Shown here in pieces: positions 21,707 through 31,898 of a DNA stretch of 60,608 bases; position 1 is the first letter of the stretch; each line of letters begins with the position of its first letter. A program made the position numbers and the translations under genes. Origin of the DNA: Rachicladosporium sp. CCFEE 5018 (lineage: Eukaryota; Ascomycota; Dothideomycetes; Cladosporiales; Cladosporiaceae); the NCBI GenBank assembly GCA_002077045.2, contig KZ111143.1:473240-533847 (forward strand). The letters are read 5' to 3'. A model generated the notes under the pieces. That model did no database searches. It was not told the origin of the DNA and saw nothing but the letters and a program-made list of their open reading frames with translations.

Positions 21707-22855
21707 TTACCTATTGAACAGCATCTTCATGAGCGCACGGCCGCGCCCGCCGTCCTCCTTCTGCCATTGCAGCCAAGTCTTCAATGCCTCCTGCAGCTTC
21801 TCTGTCCTCCCATGCAGAACATCAATGCCTCGTTCCTCACAGGCGAGTGCCAACTCTTGCCCAGACAGCTTTTGGATTCCGCCGTTACGAAGAAGCAATT
21901 GATCGTCCATAGTCACCGACTGCAGTCGGTCTGTCACTCGACGGCGAAGCAGAACACCCGGCGGTGGTAGCTGCACGCGATCCCAGATTGACCCGTGCAG
22001 GTCTAGCGAAGATGACATGTGCAGTAGCTGATCCGTCCGTAGCTTTTGTAGCAGCTTCTTGATATTCTCCACCCGAGCCATCGGCCAGCTCTTCCCTCCG
22101 CTTTCCTTGCCAGCCTCGTCCAACCCCGACTTCTCCACCTCCGGTGCCTCGACGCCATGCCTGAAGCTCACCCTCCTCCTCGTCTCAGCCTTCTCCCGCA
22201 TGCCCTTGACCTGCTTCGGTATCCTACAAGTGCCCGGCACTGCTCCCGGGATGAAGGGCACAAGCAAAGGTAGCCACTCCCCAAAGATCAGCACCAACAC
22301 ACCAAATATTGGCAGCTTCCCGACATCGAATGCGTTCCTTTCAAGCAGCTGATACTCCGCTCTTGTCACCAAGACTCGCGAAACGGCATCTTCTCTTATA
22401 CTCGACCATTGCCGCGATCGGGGCTGCTGCTTCAGATCGGAGAAGATGCGCTTCTTGAGCGCGCTTGCGGCCTTGTGATTGTGCCACACAGCTTTGAGGC
22501 CGGCTTTGTAGAAGCCGCCGTAGGCGCGGCCGATGCGAAACAAGTATACGGGGCCTGCCTCATCGCCGCGAACCGGTAGATCAAGCGGTGGAGGACAGGT
22601 GCTTGATGGAGGATTCACCTCGTCTGTGAATGTGACAACGGCATTGCTAGGCGCAAGTCGCGAAGAGACTTTCGACGTTTCAGGTGCTGAAAATGTGGGA
22701 GGACGTGCCTTTGTAGCGTAGTGAGGACACGATGGTACATCTGACTTGTGCTGATGTTGTGGACGACACTGAGAGGATACAATTATCTGTCCTGTATGCG
22801 AGATGACTTTGCCTTGTGATATGGCTGTGGTACGCCTCATACAAGTTGTGATCAT
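21707..22855 (-). CDS. LETM1-domain (LETMD1-like) mitochondrial inner membrane protein
   Basis: A single exon of about 382 residues from the ATG at 22855 (MITTCMRRTTAIS), which gives a basic, Ser/Thr-rich N-terminus suitable as a mitochondrial presequence. An in-frame ATG at 22966 is possible but less like a presequence. One hydrophobic segment (PIFGVLVLIFGEWLPLLVPF) is followed by a LETM1-type ribosome-binding domain: LLQKLRTDQLLHMSSSLDLH, LLRRRVTDRLQSVTMDDQLL, and LSGQELALACEERGIDVL. LETM1/Mdm38-type proteins span the inner membrane, act in K+/H+ exchange and bind mitochondrial ribosomes. This one is short and lacks EF-hand or coiled-coil extensions, so it resembles the LETMD1-type rather than Mdm38 itself. 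Confidence 0.75.
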   Translation of the reverse strand: MITTCMRRTTAISQGKVISHTGQIIVSSQCRPQHQHKSDVPSCPHYATKARPPTFSAPETSKVSSRLAPSNAVVTFTDEVNPPSSTCPPPLDLPVRGDEAGPVYLFRIGRAYGGFYKAGLKAVWHNHKAASALKKRIFSDLKQQPRSRQWSSIREDAVSRVLVTRAEYQLLERNAFDVGKLPIFGVLVLIFGEWLPLLVPFIPGAVPGTCRIPKQVKGMREKAETRRRVSFRHGVEAPEVEKSGLDEAGKESGGKSWPMARVENIKKLLQKLRTDQLLHMSSSLDLHGSIWDRVQLPPPGVLLRRRVTDRLQSVTMDDQLLLRNGGIQKLSGQELALACEERGIDVLHGRTEKLQEALKTWLQWQKEDGGRGRALMKMLFNR

Positions 22856-23121
22856 TGCAGTCGCTGAAGATAAAGAATGAAGACACGATTGTGAGGAAAA
22901 GTACGTGACAATATCTACACTCGAACGCACTTTGCACAAAGCCATGTTCATCTGCATGGTCGTCATCGCAAATCCACTGCCGAGACACGTTCGGCACTTG
23001 TGGCGCTAGTAGGGGAGCCACCCTCGCACGCTCTGAGCACGGAGAGGTGTTGACACTTTTGTAGAGCAAACCTACTCAAGGTAGGAGTCATCGTGCGGGC
23101 GACCAGCTCATTACACACCCC

Positions 23122-24018
23122 TCAAGCTGGAGGAGGCGGCAGCATCATGACATACTCCCTTTCGCTGTCACCAAATGACACAACATCGCCATCGACCAAC
23201 TCGAAGTACCGACTTGCCTCGATCTTCTCGCCATTCAGCTTCGTTCCATTCGCGCTCTCCAAATCGATCACGTAGGGCTTCACCTTGCTGGACTTGTCTT
23301 CATACTGATTGGTAGAGGTACGGTGTCTGAACTGAATGACCGCATGCTGCTTCGAGATGCTGGGATGATCGAGGGCTAGGTCCGTCACGTTCTGATCTCG
23401 TCCGACTAGCCAGCAGCTACGTTGATGAAGGTAGACGGTGTCAAGTAGGTCCTTCTTCCGGAAGACGTACATACGCCATTGTTCTTTGGTAGGTGGCTTG
23501 CGTGCTTCAGCTGGCTCGTGGTACTTCAGGACTGTTGACGTACCGGTGACTGTGTTAGCCTCCTTGGCTAGTAGACCGGTGGGCTTGAAATTTGGTTTCT
23601 GCTTTTCAATCCGAGGCTGATCGGAATTCATGTCCGCACCAGTGGTACCTCGAAAGCTGTCGTCTTGTGACGGTAGCGCTGCGCGGGATCGAGGGGCAGG
23701 CGGTGACTTCGACTTTGATACGTGGTGTCTTCGCCGACGCGAATCGTCTGGTGATCTTGACCGGATACGATGGCGTGAGTCCTCAGGAGACCTCCGTCTG
23801 CGCTTGCTGCGATGACCATCATCATCTCGCGTGTCGCGTGGCTTTTCTCGTGAACGGTCTCGACGGTCTGTGGGTTTGCGGCATGTCCTTGCATCGCCGC
23901 TGTCGCTGTGCGTACTGTGTCGGCGATGGCGTTGGCGGTCACTGGTTTCGCGATCAGACCTAACATTACGTTCACGATGCCCAGACCGCCGATGATCGTG
24001 CTCCGGTGAGTCTGGCAT
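23122..24018 (-). CDS. FHA-domain splicing factor, SNIP1/Pml1-like (RES complex)
   Basis: A single exon of 298 residues. The first 110 residues are an RS/RD-rich, strongly charged region (many SRSPD and RRRR elements). A forkhead-associated domain occupies the C-terminal half: RSCWLVGRDQNVTDLALDHP, SISKQHAVIQFR, YVIDLESANGTKLNGEKI and FELVDGDVVSFGDS. FHA residues for phosphothreonine binding (GR, SxxH, NGT) are present. The layout, RS-rich region followed by a C-terminal FHA, is that of SNIP1/DAWDLE and yeast Pml1, a subunit of the RES complex that aids pre-mRNA retention and splicing. The ATG at 24018 opens the frame. Confidence 0.85.
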   Translation of the reverse strand: MPDSPEHDHRRSGHRERNVRSDRETSDRQRHRRHSTHSDSGDARTCRKPTDRRDRSREKPRDTRDDDGHRSKRRRRSPEDSRHRIRSRSPDDSRRRRHHVSKSKSPPAPRSRAALPSQDDSFRGTTGADMNSDQPRIEKQKPNFKPTGLLAKEANTVTGTSTVLKYHEPAEARKPPTKEQWRMYVFRKKDLLDTVYLHQRSCWLVGRDQNVTDLALDHPSISKQHAVIQFRHRTSTNQYEDKSSKVKPYVIDLESANGTKLNGEKIEASRYFELVDGDVVSFGDSEREYVMMLPPPPA

Positions 24019-24938
24019 ATTTACAGCTCCCTGACAACGCTTTGGTGCGCAATAAAGTTACATACACGGTCAAGCCCTTTTTCACAGCCACGTGGGTTGC
24101 TCTTCGGAATGTGTATGCAGCGGCTGCGCTGCTGTACATGGCCTCGCCGCAGAGTACAGCTGCCAAGACTGTGGTGAGAGCTATACAGCCACAATAGAAA
24201 GATATGGCGATGCAGGTCGTGAGACAGAGAGGCTGAGCTTGCGGATAGCAAAATTTCCGGTCAGCAGGCCGAGATCGAAACCGGTGAGCAGCCGACGAAG
24301 AGGCCAGAGTAATGCAGAGTCGCTGTAGAGTTGTATCGGTTCCGTGGCTGTGTGGGCAACCAGTTTATCTCAATGGGCAAGGTATCGAAACAGTGCGTGG
24401 TTGAGTCTACATATCGCATCGCAGGCCAGATTTAGAGTTCCGCTGGTGACTCAGCAGGATCCCAGTGCACTTTCCAACTTCACTCCAAGCGCCCATCTCA
24501 TGTCTGCTCACTCTACATTGGTCCTATAAGCGCATCTGCATCTCTGTTACTGTTCCATCGTGTTTCACTTGCCTCCCGAGGACCATTTCAGTCCTTCCCA
24601 CCCACTCAATCAGGCATTAGCGGCGTCCTTACACGCGATTCCCACGCGTCAGACCATGTATCTTGTGCTAAAGCTCGGCATCATCACATCATCCCACCAT
24701 CCGCCTAGTGGCCCCATGCGCGGCTTTGACCGTAGCGGTAAGATGAAGCATGCCTGCATCTGCCCTGGCGCCTACGCCGATACTGGCGTCTTGGCCCCAG
24801 CGGGACCTTGGGAACGCGTCGAACTGCGTCTAGGTACTAGCAAGCCCTCTAGTGGTTTGTACGTTTCTCTTCTCTGCTCAACCGGCAATATGCACGCTTC
24901 GTTTGTCTCACTTTCTTTTCTTTGATGCGAAAGCCTAG
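24019..24938. other. Divergent intergenic region
   Basis: These 920 bases separate the SNIP1/Pml1-like gene (minus) from the 5' copy of the coiled-coil gene (plus). They hold both promoters. A 121-residue open frame (24560-24925) shows no domain and I do not call it. No repeat was seen. Confidence 0.45.
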
Positions 24939-25538
24939 CAGTTATGTCGAGCAAATTCTTCACATGGACGAAAGGCGATAAGAGCGCGCACGAGGCGATG
25001 CGCTCTCGCGGAGTTGTGCCGATCCCAATCGAGTGTATTTCATTCAAAGGTCTGGACTACGAGCGCAGCAAGAAAGACTTTAGCAGGAGTCATCGTAGGC
25101 CACCGCCACTTAGGCTTGACTCGAGCCCGGATATTCTGCAGCACGGAGCACGAAGGGACAACTCGATTGCGCTACATGATGCTGCCGTGCAATCGGCCAC
25201 CGCTTTAATTGATGTGGTCAACGTAGGCGTACTCCTGTGCGAGCAGCTCTCCGTCGAAGCTAACATGATTGCAGGACATGCTGCGCTCTCCGCAGGTCTC
25301 CGACAGACTACATCAGCGCGCGCAGAGCCTGCAGCCAATGTATGGCCGCCCTCGCTCGCGGACTGCACCTCCAACGCCAATGGCTGAGGCACCACATACC
25401 GAGCCCGCGGAGCTTCCGGGATCGATGCCGAACGAGAAGTACCCGAAGAATGGCCTTTCGCATCTCACTAATGCAGTCATTGGGAGATCGATCGAGCGTC
25501 CACATACGAGCCCGCAGGAGTCAACACATCCAGCGTAC
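24939..25538. repeat. 600-bp direct copy, left of the assembly gap
   Basis: This block is nearly identical to 25639-26238, at a constant offset of 700 bases. I count six substitutions in 600 bases (near 25039, 25052, 25080, 25144, 25231, 25302) and no indels. The block ends exactly at the N run, and its partner starts exactly after it. That geometry suggests two contig ends covering the same locus, perhaps two haplotypes, rather than a genomic tandem duplication. Confidence 0.9.
24944..25538 (+). CDS. 5' copy of the coiled-coil protein gene, cut by the gap
   Basis: Exon 24944-25222 starts MSSKFFTWTKGDKSAHEAMR. The second exon begins at 25275 (DMLRSPQVSDRLHQRAQ) and runs into the N gap. It differs from the copy at 25644 by two residues (KDF/KDS and VSD/VSN). 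The bases before this copy are the only available upstream sequence, so the promoter of the real gene is probably here. This is most likely the same gene as the full copy, represented twice. Confidence 0.6.
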
Positions 25539-25638
25539 NNNNNNNNNNNNNNNNNNNNNNNNNNNNNNNNNNNNNNNNNNNNNNNNNNNNNNNNNNNNNN
25601 NNNNNNNNNNNNNNNNNNNNNNNNNNNNNNNNNNNNNN
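25539..25638. other. Assembly gap of 100 Ns
   Basis: Exactly 100 N bases, a conventional placeholder for a gap of unknown size. The flanks are the two near-identical 600-bp copies. The gap may contain no real sequence at all if the contigs simply overlap. Confidence 0.98.
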
Positions 25639-26238
25639 CAGTTATGTCGAGCAAATTCTTCACATGGACGAAAGGCGATAAGAGCGCGCACGAGGCGATG
25701 CGCTCTCGCGGAGTTGTGCCGATCCCAATCGAGTGTATCTCATTCAAAGGTTTGGACTACGAGCGCAGCAAGAAAGACTCTAGCAGGAGTCATCGTAGGC
25801 CACCGCCACTTAGGCTTGACTCGAGCCCGGATATTCTGCAGCATGGAGCACGAAGGGACAACTCGATTGCGCTACATGATGCTGCCGTGCAATCGGCCAC
25901 CGCTTTAATTGATGTGGTCAACGTAGGCGTTCTCCTGTGCGAGCAGCTCTCCGTCGAAGCTAACATGATTGCAGGACATGCTGCGCTCTCCGCAGGTCTC
26001 CAACAGACTACATCAGCGCGCGCAGAGCCTGCAGCCAATGTATGGCCGCCCTCGCTCGCGGACTGCACCTCCAACGCCAATGGCTGAGGCACCACATACC
26101 GAGCCCGCGGAGCTTCCGGGATCGATGCCGAACGAGAAGTACCCGAAGAATGGCCTTTCGCATCTCACTAATGCAGTCATTGGGAGATCGATCGAGCGTC
26201 CACATACGAGCCCGCAGGAGTCAACACATCCAGCGTAC
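25639..26238. repeat. 600-bp direct copy, right of the assembly gap
   Basis: The partner of 24939-25538. It begins with CAGTTATGTCG directly after the last N and continues without a break into the full-length coiled-coil gene, which the left copy cannot do. Confidence 0.9.
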
Positions 26239-28266
26239 ACTACGCCTCGCAGGTCTGTCGATGCTCCGCGGCAACCGATCGGCTCCCCTTTCGCGCCAAT
26301 GTCAGCTCGCCCGTCTATTGCGGCTTTCTCAAAACATGCTCGATCACACGCCTCGGCGATGCCGCTTTCGAGGGAGCAAGACTCACGGGAGCAAGAGAGT
26401 CGGGCGCGACGGGCGACGACATCCACTTTCAAGCGACCGTCGATGAGTGTACTACAGCCGTGGCCGGATCAAGTGCTGCAAGCCTCCGACGCCCATAGTG
26501 AGACGCACGACGACACCGCCCTCGTGGCCCCAGCGGCGACGAGCTCGCGTCAGTGCTCAGACAGGATCCAGCAATCCCGGACTGCCAGAAATCCCGAGGC
26601 GATCTTATTGTATCAAATGGCCAACATGCGCGAATCTCACGTCGCCCACTTGACGTCTCTGAAGCAAGCTCATGCTCACGAGATCGCCTCTCATCAATCT
26701 TACATCGCTTTCCTGGAAAGTCGAAATCTAGGCATCAGTCTGGGGGGAATGGACACTACGCAAGTAGACACGAAGCAGAGACTTACACTCGATACCGCCC
26801 AAGTCACGAACAGACTCGCAGAGCCTTTGACTTCCGACGCGTCGGCCACGACTCGAAAATCTTTCGAGCTCACTCTTGAGCACGAAAAGCGCGCATTGCA
26901 AGAAGCCATTGCTGAAGCTGAATTGCTCAAGCGCAAGCTATCGCTATGCCGCAAGTCACACACGGATCCTGGTGAGCTTCGGCGTGAGCGCGATCAGTTT
27001 CGCGACGCCGTTGATGGCAGCGAACGGAGGATCACGCAGCTGAAGGACATCATCCGGAAGGCGAAAGAGAACGAGCGGTCTCTGCGCAACGCTGTGGAAG
27101 ACTTGCAGCATCGCCTCACAGCAGCCAATCATGAGCGCCTCGACGTTCAAGAGGGCTTTCATGAAGCGTGCAGGCAGGTGAGTCAACTGACGCAGCGAGA
27201 GGACTCCCTCGCTAAGGAACTGGACTCGGTGCGAAGTCATCAATTCTACGGCAATACATCTCTTGCATCGTTAGTCTCGACGCACTCGGATCAGACGCAC
27301 GATCGTCGTAGGCATGTGCGCACGACGTCGGACATGAGTCTGCAGGTATGGAGCAATGATCCTCTGTTGCTGCAAGTACAGCGCCTGCAACAAGATTTGC
27401 GCGACAGAGACACGAGGATCCAGCATTTGGAAGAACAGGTGAGGCAACAAGCAGCAAGCTACACACAAGAGCAGGAAAGACGTGCACAGTTGCAGAACCT
27501 GGTGAACGCGACACAGCAAGAGAGGGACTCGATCAGAGAAGATTGCGACAAGTACAACTCGCTTCTCCACAATGAGCTGCGTCGGCAGTCGCGGTCGGCG
27601 GTGGATAGAGTGCACACTTCGAACCCTCAGATCGATGCCGAAGCTTCAGCATTGGTCGCAAGCAGGCTCTCACCGACGGGCTCGAAAGCTCCACACGATG
27701 CAACCGCAGTAGCACCCTCTGTGGAGCTAGAGCTGGAGCACTGCGTTCGAGAGATACTTATGTACAAGCTCGATGTACGAGGCTACAAGAAAGACCTCAA
27801 GAAAGCTCATGCGGAGATCGAGGAGCTCCGTAGAGGCAGGGTGGAGCTACCCCCTACACCCGACCGCCAAAGCTTCGGCAGTCAGTCCTCGTCTGACCTC
27901 TCCGCTAAGCACATCCCATCCGCCACTTCGTCGTCAGGACTCGGCATCTCTCTTGCGCAGCAGACACCAAAGACGCCGACTCGCTCGGTGGCTTCAGTGA
28001 CCCAACAAGCGCTCATGAGCATGTCGCCACCAATACTGCAAGTGGAGTATACCACGAGTCCGCCTCCGCGATCGAAGACGCCACTTGGTGCGCATAAGAA
28101 GTTGCCTAAGCCTCCGATGTCGAGGAGTCCGAGTCCGATGCCTGTGAGCAGAACGCCTGGACGAGTAAAGCAGAGGGAAGGCACGCCGAGGAGCGTGTCG
28201 GATAGTATTATTGCGAGCTATGCGGACAGGAGGACGCCGGAGGTGGACGCGCAGGGGGTGTTGTGA
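25644..28266 (+). CDS. Uncharacterised coiled-coil protein
   Basis: Exon 1 25644-25922 and exon 2 25975-28266 encode about 857 residues. The intron has a GCTAAC branch point and joins VVN to DMLRSPQ in frame. The N-terminal third is Ser/Arg-rich and disordered. Coiled coil dominates the middle (for example LEHEKRALQEAIAEAELLKR, IIRKAKENERSLRNAVEDLQ and QRLQQDLRDRDTRIQHLEEQ). A Pro/Ser-rich basic tail follows (PPPRSKTPLGAHKKLPKPP and SRSPSPMPVSRTPG). No enzymatic domain is visible. Proteins of this shape often serve as cytoskeletal, septal or spindle-pole scaffolds, but that is inference only. Its 5' end is repeated on the other side of the gap, so the native gene likely joins the promoter left of 24944 to this copy. 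Confidence 0.75.
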
Positions 28267-28625
28267 GTCAATCTTCGCGGCAGCTACAAAGCAGAATCAC
28301 AAGATGCGTGCACAGTTGTGATGGGGCTGCGTATCTTCGCGTCTTCGACCGTCTGGACTGTAGGAAATGCTCTTTCCTGCGTGGCCGTAACGATAAGACG
28401 GCTGGCTCCTGCGTCTACGAGAAGCGAGTCGGTGGCAGAAAGCGGTGGCTTACCGTTCTCTTATACCGGCGCGATGTGCGGAAGTCAAGGCGCCGGGAGT
28501 GCGACCATGACCGTGATAGCAGCGGAGCGTTCAAAACTTCCGCATAGGCGGCACCGTTAGAGCAGACCGCCAGGGATTCTAAGAATTTCATCTGGGTTAA
28601 ATGCTAAACACAGAATGTAGAATGA
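28267..28625. other. Convergent intergenic region
   Basis: These 359 bases lie between the ends of the coiled-coil gene and the Ser/Thr-rich gene. Open frames here are unsupported. Nothing else was recognised. Confidence 0.45.
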
Positions 28626-30126
28626 TCATGAATAAGTCAGAGCAGAGATGTTAGGCACATGCCGACTTGGGGATACAGATAGCTGTACTTCTGGAGTACT
28701 AGAGCTAACAGCTGTTGATGATTCAGACAATGGCCCTGTGATCTGCACTCTCAATCCACCGGCGCCGTTGGTGACTATCGCGCCACTGATTGTCGCAGCT
28801 AGACCTCCAACTGTGAGCATGTGGGTGCCAAGTTCGACCACACCAGTCGTGCCGGGGACGGTGATCGCTGTCATGGTCGTGTATGCCATGCTTATGACTG
28901 TCCGGCCCAAAGCTGTGACCGGCAGGGGACTCAGACTTGGATCGCAGGTACAGCCAAGTACGCTAGCAATGACGCCGCCTATGTTCATGCTGCCTGCTGT
29001 CGTAGGACTGAGCGTGACTTGCGTCGCAGGCAGGGCGGTACTGGGATCGTTCGCTGTCTCTGCATCTGTATGTGACATCGAACCCGGGCCCGTTGATGGG
29101 GTGGCAATAGCGTTCGTGGCCGTCGACGACGCCGGAGGCATGCTCGTCGAAGTCGACTCTCCGCCTTTGACTGACTCTGAGCTCGGCACTCGGGACGGTA
29201 TCGCAGGCGGCACCGTAGGCCCGGCGATTGCAGATGTGGATATCGGTGTAGAGACCGGAGTGGGATTACTTCGCCCAGTTGCTGCCGGCAACGAGCCTTG
29301 AAAGGCTGTGGTTGTTTGCGCGGCTGTCGTCGTTGGAACATCACCGGGCGTCGTAAAGCCCTTGAAATTTGACGCTGGCCTCAAGGCAATCTACACTGAA
29401 TTAAGGGCCCTGAACGCTCCCAACAACCATCTAATGTGCAACCCGCCCGGTCAGGACCGAATGTCTGTGCGTCGCATAATGCCGGTGACATAATCTCGAC
29501 CGGTGTGTGTCGTGCCTTCCCATCCTCAATCAACCAATCGCAGTCAGGATTTGCGAGCGTCGCCTGCTGGCACGGAGGCGTGTAACGTACTGCGAACACG
29601 TCATTGGGTGTACTTCGAGTGGAAAGATATGAGCTCCAGGACTGCTCGTACCGTGGCACAAGGGAGGGTGAAGAACACGTCGGGGTCGTGACGCGAGGCT
29701 CCCTTCCGTATATACCTCATACGTTGTGGTAAAGGTAGAAGGACTTGATGCCACCAGTATCTCCGTATAGCCCGTCGTGATCAAAACTGTGGTGGAAACC
29801 AGGACGGTTGAACCGGATCTAGTGTCATCGAAGGAGGCGGTCACAGTGTATTCATACGTAGACTCCGAGTAGATAGTTTCGATCTCTGTTGTGAGCATCG
29901 TCTCGAAGCTTCCCGCCGAGTAGTAGTAGTCTTCCCATTGTGGCCAACAACTTGCTCCAGAGCCTGAAAGTGTGGTAACGTTGCTTCCCGACAATGCGGT
30001 GCTGTTTGCGCTGAGCAATGGATTGGACGTGGTATCCCACGTCTGTGTACTCGAGCTGACACAGAGGGCGGCTGACGCCATCGCCACAGCTCCAAGCTCA
30101 CTACTCAAGAAGGTGGTTCGTCGCAT
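28626..30126 (-). CDS. Ser/Thr-rich secreted-type protein of unknown function
   Basis: Proposed exons are 30126-29716, 29641-29428 and 29374-28626 (about 457 residues), inferred from splice signals and frame continuity. The N-terminus MRRTTFLSSELGAVAMASAA can act as a signal peptide. Exon 1 is rich in Ser/Thr/Tyr with repeated valine-threonine blocks (STVLVSTTVLITTGYTEIL). Exon 2 carries several Cys (PPCQQATLANPDCDWLIEDG, ALCDAQTFGPDRAGCTLD). Exon 3 is a mucin-like Ser/Thr/Pro region. This resembles filamentous-fungal extracellular or wall proteins of unknown function. I see no GPI-type hydrophobic tail. Exon borders, especially at 29428/29374, are uncertain; an alternative stop would come after exon 2 at 29381. 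Confidence 0.5.
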
Positions 30127-31898
30127 TGTTCGGAAAGAGGCGCGGTGGTGAGGTGCGATTAGTGACAGCGTCCTGGCTTCGCGCCCAAAGTTGACAGCAC
30201 TATTGACATTCTCGACCCTCGTAGCGAAGTACGTTTCAAAAAAGAAGCTGTGGGAAGCAGAAAGCGCGAGAAAGCGGACGTGCGGAAAGCATAGATACCG
30301 TAAAGAAAGCAAGGCTGAAGCTCAGCTTTGCGTTCGGTCATAGGCTGCGTCTGAAGTGGCGAGTCCGTCACCATCAGCGAGACACGACCCAGGCGGGACA
30401 TGATGAGACCTCGCATGAAGCGGTGAAGCGCGTGAGCGCGAGCAGCACTGCATAGCGCGTGGAAGAAGGCGAGGAGAGACAATTGGCTTGTTAACCGCGA
30501 TGTAAATCAGCTCTTGATCGATTATCGGCGGATGTCATACACTGCATTCGAGAGGCGTCAGACTCCGCGTACCGACCTGCAGATGTTACGTGTCGTTCTC
30601 AAGACTGATCGTGGAGGGGATGGGTGCATATAATGTACGCCTTTATAAGACATGACGATTAGCATGCCAATCGAGCGCGTTTGCGCGAATAGCTGCGTGT
30701 GCGCCCAGTCTCTGCTCCCCTCCACCGCAGTCCCAGAAGAGTCAGTCTACGAGTACATCCAGCAGCGTCGCGTGAAGCCATTTGTTTCACTAGCCATTAG
30801 CGGTCGTCCACAGAGGCAGGTGGGTCAAGTAACGAAATCGTCCACGATATATCCCTCCACTCAGATCCTGTCGTACGTGGGCTAGTAGTGTCTAATGCCG
30901 CGGATAACGATTAGTCGTTGTTTCGACATGCTCTGCGATGGATCTATGCAGTGTTATAGCCAAGCCCGAGACTTCGATATAGTTGTCGCGGAGGCGCAAT
31001 CTGCGTGTCGAGTCAGCACACAAATGCCAAGTCGAGCCGCTCTCTGATTCGTGCAGCCATTATTGCGCTATCGTCCAGCTAGCTCTTCATATCCCGGCGA
31101 TGTTATGCAAGGTACGAGACGTTTTCTGCAGCTCCAAGGAGTACATATGCGGTGCATGCGACGGTGGCAGCCCTCATCATTCCCGACTGATGTCCTATCG
31201 CCGTGGATGCAAGACTGTATTGAGAGGCAACTTCATGATGGGCAAATGCTAGCAAAGTCACATGGATCTCTAGTTGGCGGCAATGAGGTGCCGTTGGTGG
31301 GGAAAATGTCAGATCAGTTGCAAAGTGGAGCGTGGGGCCGATCGACACTAGGTTCGCGCGTGGGAAGTGGTGCTAGAGTTCCATGTGTTCCACGGGGGTC
31401 GCAGAGTGTGCTTGTTTGCAGACTCCTTCTGTGGCAAGTGTCGTCGATGTCAGAGGATCTCTCGTGTTGAGATCCCGTCTTCGATGCGATCTCACTTCTC
31501 TCGTCATTCCACTTCCACATCTTCCCTCCTGATCAACGAGCTGCAATGGGTGTTGGCACGGTGGGCTAATGGGATAAGGTTTTTAAATTGGCCACACGCC
31601 TATTGCTTCGGAATCAGGAGACGCGCCTGTGCCGGCGCAAGTGCCCACACCCCGAGCTCGGCCGGTTCCACACTGTCGAACCAGAGCAGACGCACGCACT
31701 TGCATACAGACTATCTCTAGGCGCCATTGCTACACCCGAGTGTCACCGGCGTCTACACTTCTCATCGACATTTTGGCTGTCAGACTCCACGTGCTGGGCG
31801 ACTCGGCATCCCTACGGCCCGCGCCTGCAGCTGGCCATTGACGGCATCCGAAATCAGCGACGTGCAGACGCGCTGCAAGAGTCAGGGACGGAGGTTCG
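30127..31898. other. Long divergent intergenic region
   Basis: 1772 bases between the Ser/Thr-rich gene (minus) and the Sec7 gene (plus). Several short open frames exist, none with a motif or codon pattern I trust. The region should hold two promoters and perhaps a long 5' UTR of the Sec7 gene. No tRNA or mobile element was recognised. Confidence 0.45.

Noticed and set aside
24560..24925. 121-residue open frame upstream of the coiled-coil gene
   Set aside because: No motif, and it fills a divergent promoter region.
24939..26238. Recent genomic tandem duplication of the coiled-coil gene 5' end
   Set aside because: Both copies end exactly at the 100-N gap, which fits unmerged contig ends better. 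Kept as a finding to test.
28648..29301. 217-residue open frame antisense to the Ser/Thr-rich gene
   Set aside because: Low-complexity coding on the other strand commonly leaves open antisense frames.
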